Shown: one piece after another, positions 17,051 to 25,037 of the stretch | How positions within the stretch are numbered: the first letter of the stretch is position 1 | Layout: the number at the start of each line of letters is the position of its first letter | Virus record (IMG/VR): IMGVR_UViG_3300007344_000051 | Span: 1-45,786 of that record | Origin: a virus | Length of the DNA: 45,786 nt | Direction: 5' to 3' (one strand) | The notes under the pieces: model-generated | Databases searched by the model: none | What the model was told of the DNA's origin: nothing | Seen by the model: only the letters and a program-made list of their open reading frames with translations | Program-made: the position numbers and the translations under genes

Positions 17051-19495
17051 TTATCCAATAGTGACATACTTTGTTTTTTCAACAACCGCTATAGTAGTTG
17101 TTGATGGTTGTTCATAGGATGCATTGGAACTAACTTTATCTGCTGTTGATTTTTTATCTGCTGTTTCTATATTTGCTTTGTTATCTTTTTTAAGTGGGTG
17201 AGTATTTACCCAATTTCCAGGATCAATTTCAGATCCTTGTGGTCCAATCTCCCAATGGACGTGAGGACCTTCACTTTTTCCTGTACTACCTACTCTACCA
17301 AGAGAATCTCCCTGTTTAAATTCCTGCCCAACTTTTAATGGGGATGGTCCAACCATGTGTCCATAAAAATGAGTCTGTCCATACACAGAATCTTTCCACT
17401 CAATATAATAACCATATGAACGATCGTATGCAGCCCTAGTAACTTTTCCTGGTAAATAAGCATATAAAGGTGTTCCTGAAGGTGCAGCAATATCATATCC
17501 TCTATGATTGCTCCTAGTGCTTCTTCTATAACCCTTTCCAGATATTAAACTTGCATTGGCTCCCTTTCCAAAAGGACTATATGAAACTGTCAATGGAGCA
17601 TTTTCTCTTCCACCATATGCTACAGTTCCACTAGTTCCAGATATTCTAGCAAATTTATCACTTCCAGACAGTGGTGCAGCAGAAGGAAGTGTCGATCCTG
17701 GTCTTCTTCTTCCACTAGTTCCTCTAGTTGCCCTATCAAATCTCACCCCCGTCAATCTTTCAAAAAATGAAGTAAATGCATCAGAGATTCCATATTCTTT
17801 TTTTCCAAAAACTTTTACATCCATAAAAGCATTGTTTATTTCATCATTAAACTTACTCTTTAATGATTTAAATATTATCTTCTTTCTTTCCGTTTCAATA
17901 CTCTCTACAGATCCACCAGATGAAAGTTTTTGTGTAGTATTGAGAGGATCTCTATAAAAATCTATAATTGATGCAAAAGATTCCGATAAATCAGAGATTG
18001 ATCTATCAGATGGTTTTTGTCCCAGAGACAAATCTAAACCAATAGACGCAATTTTGGATAGGAAGGTATTGTCTTTTTTCTTTAACCTTTTTGATGCTTT
18101 AGATATTCCAGTTATTAAAGAATAATTGTCATCATAAAGTTCATTTAAATTGTTTCTACCAATACTCTTTCCTGGAATAGTATCATCTGGTTTAAAATCT
18201 TTTATTGTTTTCTTAGTCTTAGTCTTATTATCTTTGACTTTTTTATTTGTACTTCCTCCACCAGACTTTGATTGAACTTCTTTAGAATCAGATCCAACAA
18301 GGACATTATAAAGACTTACGCCTATCTGATCACCAATCAATCCACCAAGCAATGAACCAATAGCTACTCCAGCAGAACCAGCAATTATATTGCCAATAAA
18401 AGGAACAACACTACCAGCAACACCACCTATAGTACCTCCTATCCAGGCACCAAGTGCTTGTCCAGCAGCAGCTCCAACTGCACCTGCAGCTGCTTTACCA
18501 AGTGGTTCCTTAAATATAAGAGTTCTTATACCAAAATCAATAAGTGGACCAACAATTGGAATCTTGCCAGCGATTTTACCAGCAGTCTTTCCAGCAACTT
18601 TAGTAACTCCTTTTTGAACAGCTTTTTGAACACCGCTCTGAGGTACTCTTCCAGGTGCTCCTCCAGTTGGTGTTGGTGCTCCTCCAGTTGGTGTTGGTGT
18701 TCTGGACGGTCTGTTTAATCTATCTAAATTCCTTCCACCAAATCTTTCCCTAAATGCCCTATCACCATATCTTTGCCTATATCTTTGCTGAGTTCTAGTG
18801 TTTACTCTCCTACCACTTCTATCAAAACCCTTCCTTTCTGGTCCGTTAAATCTTCTATTGAGAGGATTACTTCCCCCAGAAGAGACCATCATTGCAATTA
18901 TAGCAATGTTAGCAAATTTTGTAAAAGCACTTAAAAAGTTATTTAATTTTTTCTGAGCATCTTCACCAAAAACATTTTTAACTGTGTTTGATATTGTATC
19001 AATAGTATTATAAGCAAATTCTATTCCTGTTGCTACTTTATCAAGAATTCCAGCAGCAAAATCAAATATAAATTGACCTACTGGTTTCAAAAACTTAATT
19101 ATTCCAAGTAATTTTGGTAATAATTTTACCAACCTAAGAACCAAAAATCCAGCTAATATAGAACCCAAAAATTGTTTTGCTCTATCAATTAAACTCAAAC
19201 CAGGAATAAACTTTCTAAATTTATCAAATTTATTAACTTTTTTTCTACTTTCCTTTTTGTCTTCTCTAGTATTCCTTCGCGTTCTTTCAAGATCTCTTCT
19301 AGACAACTCCAATTGTCTTACATTTATTTTTATACTTTTTTTAAGTACATCTTCAATTTTTACTACATTTTCCTTTATGTTGGATATATCTTCAGCAACT
19401 TTAAAAAAACCAGAAGAATAAAAAGTATTAGATCCACTAGAAGCAGAAGGATCTTTAGATGGATTTAATAATTTTTTGGGATCTATAACTGCCAT
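17051..19495 (-). CDS. tail protein with C-terminal M23 zinc endopeptidase domain
   Basis: An 814-residue protein. Residues 29-100 form a charged helical segment (GFFKVAEDISNIKENVVKIE and on) shared with the tape-measure-like protein upstream. Hydrophobic helices follow at 110-160, then an Arg-rich region and Gly/Ala-rich membrane-like stretches at about 310-400. The C-terminal domain, residues about 640-770, is a complete M23 peptidase: His664-x-x-x-Asp668 (NHRGYD), YGH at 711-713, and His745-x-His747 (PHVHWE). M23 enzymes cut peptide cross-links in peptidoglycan, so this protein can open the host wall during DNA injection. Its start overlaps the stop of the upstream gene by one base. Confidence 0.82.
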   Translation of the reverse strand: MAVIDPKKLLNPSKDPSASSGSNTFYSSGFFKVAEDISNIKENVVKIEDVLKKSIKINVRQLELSRRDLERTRRNTREDKKESRKKVNKFDKFRKFIPGLSLIDRAKQFLGSILAGFLVLRLVKLLPKLLGIIKFLKPVGQFIFDFAAGILDKVATGIEFAYNTIDTISNTVKNVFGEDAQKKLNNFLSAFTKFANIAIIAMMVSSGGSNPLNRRFNGPERKGFDRSGRRVNTRTQQRYRQRYGDRAFRERFGGRNLDRLNRPSRTPTPTGGAPTPTGGAPGRVPQSGVQKAVQKGVTKVAGKTAGKIAGKIPIVGPLIDFGIRTLIFKEPLGKAAAGAVGAAAGQALGAWIGGTIGGVAGSVVPFIGNIIAGSAGVAIGSLLGGLIGDQIGVSLYNVLVGSDSKEVQSKSGGGSTNKKVKDNKTKTKKTIKDFKPDDTIPGKSIGRNNLNELYDDNYSLITGISKASKRLKKKDNTFLSKIASIGLDLSLGQKPSDRSISDLSESFASIIDFYRDPLNTTQKLSSGGSVESIETERKKIIFKSLKSKFNDEINNAFMDVKVFGKKEYGISDAFTSFFERLTGVRFDRATRGTSGRRRPGSTLPSAAPLSGSDKFARISGTSGTVAYGGRENAPLTVSYSPFGKGANASLISGKGYRRSTRSNHRGYDIAAPSGTPLYAYLPGKVTRAAYDRSYGYYIEWKDSVYGQTHFYGHMVGPSPLKVGQEFKQGDSLGRVGSTGKSEGPHVHWEIGPQGSEIDPGNWVNTHPLKKDNKANIETADKKSTADKVSSNASYEQPSTTTIAVVEKTKYVTIG

Positions 19496-22128
19496 TACCT
19501 TACACCATAAATTCCATAGGTTTGTATAAGCATGGATCTAGTATTACTTGGATATACTGCAGGGAAACTTGTATCAAGATCTCTCTTACCAACACTCTTT
19601 TGTGATCTTAATTTTTGAATTTCTTCATTTGCAATATGTACCACATTTACTTTGGGTTTTGGTGGGGGAGGAATGGTTTGAGTTGCCACACTCTTTTCTT
19701 TACTGATAGTTGCTGGTAAAACTTTATTAGCAGTTTGATTTATGGTAGAAGAAGTAAATTGATTTTTATTTTGAAGTGATACTTTACCAGAATCAATTCT
19801 ATTTGATTCTGTACTTTGCACTATATTTTGATTTTGTTCTTGTTTGCTATTGTCAACAGAAACCATTTTTGTAAATGGTTGTATGTACTTATCTGCAGAT
19901 AAAGATTTCTCAATCCCTCCAAGAGATTCTTTACCAGATAATGTCGTAGTATCTTGATTATTGATATTATTGATTACTGATGTTGATTTATTTAAAGCAC
20001 TTTTATAATCCGAACTTACAAATTTATTAGTATCTATCCTATTATTCACTTCTCTATTATTGATATTGGTAGATAAATTATTAAAGATATCCCCACCAAT
20101 AAAATTACTATTCCTAATATTTTTTACATTTGATACTTGATCCGATTCAAAAGTATTATTTACATCTGCATTAAAATTATCAACTTTTTTATTAGTAGTT
20201 AAATTTAGATCAGACAAATATGAAGGATTATTTGAAGATATGTTTTGAATATTATTCACAAAATATTTTGAAATATTATTATTTTGTGAATCAAATCCCA
20301 TTTGAGTTGGTCTAATTTTACTAATATTGGAAATATTATTATTTACATTTTCAATTATACTTCTATTATTTGTAGAAGGACCTATCATTCCTCCACCAGA
20401 AGCTAGTTGTATTCCACTTGCGATTTTAGGAGCATTTGTTCCGCCACCAGATTTATTTAAAGATAAGAAGAAATCAGAACCATACTTATTAACAGCAGAA
20501 TTTGATATTACAATCTCTCCTGGTTCCAGTGCAGTAAGTTGGGTATCTTTTCCTGCACCCTTTATCCTTACACCAGTTTGATTAGTAACTTTCCCGCCAG
20601 GGAATTTCGAAATTGTTTCTTGTGGTGATTTTGGTATCTCTCCACCACCAGAATATTTTTTAGTCTCTCCCGTCTCCAATCTATAAATCTGCTCATCAAT
20701 TTCTGATCCAACTCCTTGCATTTTTTGCATTGGATTCAGATTTTCTTTCTGTTTTTTTAATGCTTCTATTTTTTCTTCTTTAGTGCCAGGAGCAGATTCT
20801 GTTTTTCTCTCTTCGGAATCAACAGTACCTGGGAACAACATTGGTATAGTTGCTCCTGCTGTAAATAATCCAACCGCTGCTGCTGCTTTTGGATTCTTCT
20901 TAATCAAATTCATAGCAGCAGGTATTCCCTTCCGCAATATTGTGAAGGTTAGTTTAACCAAAGTTCCAATAACAGTTCTTACAAGTTTTCCTATTGTAGT
21001 TCCAAATAACAAATATCCTGCAATTAAAGCAGGTCCCCAATCTTTTAAAAATCTAAGAATAGCATCAACTTTTCCCTTATTTTTAGGGTCACTCATCCAT
21101 CTGAATAATTTTAATACAATTCTTCCAAGAATTACTGTAGTTATAAACTTCAGCAATTTCTCAAATATATTTTTTACTGGTCCAAGAACCTTATTAGCTA
21201 ATTTTAATGCTCCCTTACCAATAGACTCTAATCTAGATTCATTTTTCTGCCTTTTACCCCTCTCTGAAGATTTGCGAACATTATCTATCTGTTTTTTAAA
21301 TAAATCACTCTGTTTTTGCATCAATTCAAGTATGTTAGCAACAGAATCTCTGATTGCTGCAATATCTTCTGCAAATTTAGAAAAACCAGTTTGGTTTTGA
21401 TTTTGCTGCTCTAAATCTGGAGTTTTTACAGATTCTGGATTTATAATTGCACTTGATGCAAGTGTTATAGGACTTCCAAATTGATCCCTATATTTTTTAT
21501 TGATTTTAAATCTACCAACAAGTCCTTTAACTCTAACATATTCATCCCTCAATAACATCTGCTCTTCTCTAGGAAGAGAATCAGTCCCCATATTAACTCT
21601 AACCAGATACTCCTTTAAAAGAGTTCTGTAAGTTGCATAGTCAATATCAAAGGTATCTTCTAGTCCAAGAATTCTCAAAATTCTTTCATCAATTTCCTCA
21701 TTAACTAAATCTTCCTCACGAACACCATCATACATCCTGTCTTCTCCTTCATCTGGAGATTTATTTACAGGAACGATTGTAGAAGAATCTATCTTTTCTG
21801 TAGATTCAGTTGGTTCTTCTGGCAGTTCTATTTTATCATTATCATTTACATAATATTCCCAAAGATAAATTATGTACTTATTATATGACTCATACTCTTC
21901 TGGAGAAGATGGTCTTGAAAATTTTGGAGAAGGATAATCTTTTTCAGACTTATCCCAAGAAGACATGAATATATCAACTACTCTATCAGCATCTATATTG
22001 AATGTATTTTCAAGTAAGTATTTTGAATATTCAAGTTTAGATAATATTATAGCTCTCCACATTCCCATACGCCTACTAATGGTGGCGTATGGTATATACT
22101 CTTCAATATAGTCTGGTTTAAGATCCAT
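19495..22128 (-). CDS. tape-measure-like tail protein
   Basis: An 877-residue protein. Residues 1-240 are a helical, acidic domain. Residues 247-300 are a coiled coil beginning GFSKFAEDIAAIRDS, similar to the N-terminus of the M23 protein. Residues about 300-430 hold several hydrophobic segments (FITTVILGRIVLKLF, ALIAGYLLFG, AAAAVGLFTAGATIPMLF). The rest is Asn/Ser-rich low complexity. Long helices plus membrane-like patches are typical of tape measure proteins, which set tail length and enter the host membrane. It lies directly after gp26 and the 55-residue ORF, where tailed phages place their tape measure gene. T4 gp29 similarity is not visible, so the call rests on composition and position. 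Confidence 0.6.
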   Translation of the reverse strand: MDLKPDYIEEYIPYATISRRMGMWRAIILSKLEYSKYLLENTFNIDADRVVDIFMSSWDKSEKDYPSPKFSRPSSPEEYESYNKYIIYLWEYYVNDNDKIELPEEPTESTEKIDSSTIVPVNKSPDEGEDRMYDGVREEDLVNEEIDERILRILGLEDTFDIDYATYRTLLKEYLVRVNMGTDSLPREEQMLLRDEYVRVKGLVGRFKINKKYRDQFGSPITLASSAIINPESVKTPDLEQQNQNQTGFSKFAEDIAAIRDSVANILELMQKQSDLFKKQIDNVRKSSERGKRQKNESRLESIGKGALKLANKVLGPVKNIFEKLLKFITTVILGRIVLKLFRWMSDPKNKGKVDAILRFLKDWGPALIAGYLLFGTTIGKLVRTVIGTLVKLTFTILRKGIPAAMNLIKKNPKAAAAVGLFTAGATIPMLFPGTVDSEERKTESAPGTKEEKIEALKKQKENLNPMQKMQGVGSEIDEQIYRLETGETKKYSGGGEIPKSPQETISKFPGGKVTNQTGVRIKGAGKDTQLTALEPGEIVISNSAVNKYGSDFFLSLNKSGGGTNAPKIASGIQLASGGGMIGPSTNNRSIIENVNNNISNISKIRPTQMGFDSQNNNISKYFVNNIQNISSNNPSYLSDLNLTTNKKVDNFNADVNNTFESDQVSNVKNIRNSNFIGGDIFNNLSTNINNREVNNRIDTNKFVSSDYKSALNKSTSVINNINNQDTTTLSGKESLGGIEKSLSADKYIQPFTKMVSVDNSKQEQNQNIVQSTESNRIDSGKVSLQNKNQFTSSTINQTANKVLPATISKEKSVATQTIPPPPKPKVNVVHIANEEIQKLRSQKSVGKRDLDTSFPAVYPSNTRSMLIQTYGIYGVR

Positions 22129-22285
22129 TCTGCTGCTGCTTTAATTTTTCTTCTTCAAGATGAGCCGCTAATAGAGCAACATAAACATCTCTCTCCCATG
22201 GAATCAGATTTTCAATTTCAGTTAATGAGTATTTATGGTATTGTAAGAGAGCAAAATTTAATTTATAATAATTCTCCAAATCCAT
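22118..22285 (-). CDS. 55-residue ORF, probable -1 frameshift extension of gp26
   Basis: It encodes MDLENYYKLNFALLQYHKYS and continues through an IPWERDVYVALLAAHLEEEK helix. The Pro-Trp-Glu-Arg helix resembles the small proteins encoded just before tape measure genes, such as phage P2 GpE, where it is the extension made by frameshifting. The ATG at 22285 has no Shine-Dalgarno sequence. The frame is open back to the slippery heptamer at 22303-22309 at the end of gp26, giving a fusion through the linker RIALAH. The stop overlaps the start of the tape-measure-like gene by 11 bases. Independent translation is possible but looks less likely. Confidence 0.75.
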   Translation of the reverse strand: MDLENYYKLNFALLQYHKYSLTEIENLIPWERDVYVALLAAHLEEEKLKQQQNGS

Positions 22286-22296
22286 GTGAGCGAGAG

Positions 22297-23016
22297 CTAT
22301 GCGAAAAAATCAGATAGACCCTCCAATACTACTTTGCTTTTAACGCTTGTATTTGGATTAGTAATTTCAATCTCGTGAGTTAGTTTTGGCATTGTCTCAA
22401 AAAATAACTCAATTTTTTTAAACTGTTCAGAATTCATTTGTTCCAAAAAAGAAATAAGTTCTTTTTTAGTTGTATCTGATGCAGCCCAACTTTCTTCTTC
22501 TGTGTAAATTTGATCTATACACGAAGCAATCAAATCAAAAGATTGCTCGATACTATTTTTTGCATTAAAATCAAAATTATTTTTAATGAATTGATCCAGT
22601 GAAGGATACTTCATCTCCATTGCAATGGTATCATCTATTTTAATTTGATTTGTGTGTTCATCCAATTTTTTCACTGAAATATCGTCAATATTGATTTTAA
22701 CTGGTACTACAGTTTCATTATCATCTGGACATATAATATTTACATCCAACTCTTCACCAACTGACTTACCTCTAATATTCAAAAATAAATATTCAATATC
22801 AAAAGTTGGAAGTTTTTCAACCTTTACGTTTTTAGTAAGAACACAATTTCTTATAACATTTTTAATTGCAGAAGTGATTTGTTTGGTATCTTCACTTTCC
22901 AATGCAATTACTAAGAGTTTTTCCTCTTTTACCAAAAAAGGTCTGTATTCAATCAAATCTCCAGTAGAAGGAATTTCAAGCTCATATGTTGGAGTAGATA
23001 TTGTAGGCAATGGCAT
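22297..23016 (-). CDS. 26: baseplate/tail assembly protein gp26
   Basis: A 239-residue protein of the T4 gp26 baseplate family (T4 gp26 has 208). Typical features are the PLPTISTPTYELEIPSTG start, EYRPFLVKEEKLLVIALES, and an acidic C-terminal helical half. I start at the ATG at 23016; a TTG three codons upstream is less likely. A T4-type late promoter lies at 23046-23053. Position before a small ORF and a tape-measure-like gene, together with a slippery heptamer at its last codons, suggests it acts as the short form of a tail assembly chaperone. A -1 shift would give a 299-residue long form. Confidence 0.8.
   Translation of the reverse strand: MPLPTISTPTYELEIPSTGDLIEYRPFLVKEEKLLVIALESEDTKQITSAIKNVIRNCVLTKNVKVEKLPTFDIEYLFLNIRGKSVGEELDVNIICPDDNETVVPVKINIDDISVKKLDEHTNQIKIDDTIAMEMKYPSLDQFIKNNFDFNAKNSIEQSFDLIASCIDQIYTEEESWAASDTTKKELISFLEQMNSEQFKKIELFFETMPKLTHEIEITNPNTSVKSKVVLEGLSDFFA
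22303..22309 (-). promoter_or_regulatory. candidate -1 programmed ribosomal frameshift site
   Basis: The last gp26 codons read GAT TTT TTC GCA TAG. This places T TTT TTC in the exact X-XXY-YYZ phase needed for simultaneous tRNA slippage. After a -1 shift the ribosome would read CGC ATA GCT CTC GCT CAC and enter the 55-residue ORF in frame. The zero-frame stop is only one codon further. I see no strong stem-loop downstream. Confidence 0.72.
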
Positions 23017-23045
23017 AATTTTCAAAATAAAAATCAGGTTATATT

Positions 23046-23053
23046 TATTTATA
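23046..23053 (-). promoter_or_regulatory. T4-type late promoter before gp26
   Basis: The minus strand reads TATAAATA, the T4 late promoter box recognised by gp55 with gp33 and the sliding clamp. It lies in the short gap between the gp54-like gene and gp26, about 30 bases before the gp26 ATG, so it can start a late transcript of gp26 and the tail genes below. Confidence 0.7.
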
Positions 23054-23067
23054 ACTGATTTTTTAAA

Positions 23068-23907
23068 TTATCTACCACTTGGTCTAATTGAACCCCTAGG
23101 TGCGCTAGCAGCATCCCTATTTTGAGCAGATTGTCTTAAAGAGTTCTCTCTTGCTTGTTTTCTAGCATCTTCAAGTTGTTGCTGACTATATCTCCAAGAA
23201 TTGCTCTGTTCTTCTCCATCTACTCCTGGAGTTGAAGGTCTATCAGTTTGTGGTTGAGATAACTCAGTACTATAAACTTCTCTTTTAATATAATATCTAC
23301 TATAACTAATACTAACAGTAGCTTTTAAGGTATCAGATGCATCATAACTAATTGGCATAGATGATATTGATAATGGAAATGCTTCTGTAAAATAATATCC
23401 TAAAAACTCTTTAGATCCCGAAGTTACTTTTGATCCCAAATCTCTTTCATATTTTGCAATTCTAATCTCAGATTTATAGTCTGTAGGATATCTTATCCTA
23501 GTATAAAAATCTGGACCATCCATTCTACCAATAATATCTTCACCAGAAGCATACTTCATCCACATTTCAAAAAATCTAATTTGTTGGTAGTTACTATCTT
23601 TAGTAACTAAAAAAGTAAGGTCTATAGAATTATCATACATTCTTCTATAAATGTTTTTTTGGGAAACTCCCATATAATCATTATCAATATCTATTGTCGC
23701 TAGTTGAGATCCTGGTAAAGAAGCTTCTATACAAGTCAATTCAAATAGTTCTTTATCATAGTCTAACCCCAATTCAGAATTTATCTGACTTAATAAATTT
23801 GATGGAGGTACAATATCAACACTATAAAAAGATGTAAGAGCTGGATTCAATATCCTGCTCTTAAGAGTGCTCATATTAACACCAGGATTTACTGGTATAT
23901 TTGACAT
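23068..23907 (-). CDS. tail tube-fold baseplate protein, gp54-like
   Basis: A 279-residue protein. Residues 20-210 fit the tail-tube fold shared by T4 gp19, gp48 and gp54: LTSFYSVDIVPP, ELTCIEASLPGSQLAT, NSIDLTFLVTKDSNYQQIRF, FPLSISSMPISYDASDTLKA. The last 60 residues are a Gln/Arg/Ser-rich tail. gp54 caps the baseplate hub and starts tube polymerisation. gp48, the partner cap, is encoded divergently close by, which fits. The gene is the first of the long minus-strand tail block. The gp54 assignment is by fold pattern and context only. Confidence 0.52.
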   Translation of the reverse strand: MSNIPVNPGVNMSTLKSRILNPALTSFYSVDIVPPSNLLSQINSELGLDYDKELFELTCIEASLPGSQLATIDIDNDYMGVSQKNIYRRMYDNSIDLTFLVTKDSNYQQIRFFEMWMKYASGEDIIGRMDGPDFYTRIRYPTDYKSEIRIAKYERDLGSKVTSGSKEFLGYYFTEAFPLSISSMPISYDASDTLKATVSISYSRYYIKREVYSTELSQPQTDRPSTPGVDGEEQSNSWRYSQQQLEDARKQARENSLRQSAQNRDAASAPRGSIRPSGR

Positions 23908-23949
23908 CTAAATACAAGTGTATACGTTATATTATATGTAGACAACTTA

Positions 23950-24393
23950 ATGAACGAAAGTATTAAAAGTAAGTATAAACCTTCATATCCCAAAAAATAT
24001 AAGGGAAATCCCAACAATATTATTTGTAGGAGTAGTTGGGAGAGAAAATTTTGTTCTTACTGTGACTTAAATGAAAATATAATAGAATGGGCAAGTGAAG
24101 AATTCTTTATTCCTTACGTCTCTCCAATAGACAACAAAGTCCATAGATATTTTCCAGATTTTATTATAAAAGTTAAAGAGAGTAAAGGTTCAATAAAAAC
24201 CTATGTTGTCGAAATAAAACCCAAAAGGCAAACTATTGCACCAGTAAAAAAATCAAGAGTCACAAAATCTTTTATACATGAATGCAAAACTTATGCCATA
24301 AATCAAGCAAAATGGAAAGCAGCAGATGAATGGTGTAAGGATAGATTGTTGGAATTTAAAATAATAACAGAAGATAACCTAGGTATAAAGTAA
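23950..24393 (+). CDS. 4: head completion protein gp4
   Basis: A 147-residue protein clearly of the T4 gp4 (gp50/gp65-linked) head completion family. Its signature blocks are IICRSSWERKFCSYCDLNEN, IIEWASEEFFIPY, VHRYFPDFIIKV and YVVEIKPKRQT. The family has a PD-(D/E)XK nuclease-like core: here the Asp of FPDF and the Glu/Lys of EIKPK are in place. It acts late in head maturation, before tail joining. It is the first of four plus-strand genes and is divergent from the gp54-like gene across 42 bases. Those bases hold a TCTAAATA box at 23907-23914 that may be a weak late promoter. Confidence 0.88.
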   Translation: MNESIKSKYKPSYPKKYKGNPNNIICRSSWERKFCSYCDLNENIIEWASEEFFIPYVSPIDNKVHRYFPDFIIKVKESKGSIKTYVVEIKPKRQTIAPVKKSRVTKSFIHECKTYAINQAKWKAADEWCKDRLLEFKIITEDNLGIK

Positions 24394-25035
24394 ATGCCAA
24401 AAAATACTCTTTTCGAAGATCTAAGAGAAGAAGTGCAGTATGAAGAAGGAAGGTCTCCTTTCTTTTATAGGAGAGCATTTAAAAGATTAACTCAAAAATA
24501 TATTGGTAGAGAAAATAAACTAATACTTGAAGAAAAATTAGACTCTACAGAAGAAGAAGAAAATCAAGATAAAAATGTATTAAGAAGATATCCAAGAACT
24601 GGTCACATATACTTATTTGAATACAAAACAGAAGAAAAAAATTTAAGTATATTTGACCCCTTTCCTTTAGTATATGTAATCAAGTTTAATAGTAAAGAAT
24701 TTACAGGATGCAATTTACACCTAATACATCCAAATAAAAGAAAATATGTAATAGATAATTTAAAAAACGATAAAATTACTTTACCGTATAATACAATATC
24801 TAAATATATAATATCACAAGTTGATGGTTTATTATTGGATATTGCATTTGATGAGTGGGAAGTTGCATCAAATTTACCTATAGAAAATTTGATCTCTATA
24901 AAAGATGGTAAAAGAAGAGATCTTCCTTTATTTGATGTTTGGAAAGAAAAAAACAAAACATTTAGAAAAATGTTAGTTGGAACTAGGATCTATAAATCTT
25001 ATGGATCAAAAGAACAAAACTTTAAAGGCAATTAA
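24394..25035 (+). CDS. conserved T4-like phage protein of unknown function
   Basis: A 213-residue, highly charged protein starting directly after the gp4 stop. Its N-terminus is MPKNTLFEDLREEVQYEEGR. Around residues 70-110 it has HIYLFEYKTEEKN, DPFPLVYVIKF and FTGCNLHLIHP. This FPLV then GxNLHxxxP pattern is one I associate with conserved proteins encoded near structural genes in marine T4-like phages. No catalytic motif is certain. Its position between gp4 and gp48, with ATG directly after TAA, suggests a role in assembly or virion structure. Confidence 0.7.
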   Translation: MPKNTLFEDLREEVQYEEGRSPFFYRRAFKRLTQKYIGRENKLILEEKLDSTEEEENQDKNVLRRYPRTGHIYLFEYKTEEKNLSIFDPFPLVYVIKFNSKEFTGCNLHLIHPNKRKYVIDNLKNDKITLPYNTISKYIISQVDGLLLDIAFDEWEVASNLPIENLISIKDGKRRDLPLFDVWKEKNKTFRKMLVGTRIYKSYGSKEQNFKGN

Positions 25036-25037
25036 AA

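Noticed and set aside
23908-23949. Sigma70 promoter in the gp4 / gp54-like divergent gap
   Set aside because: TTGACA is present, but no -10 box lies at 16-18 bases.
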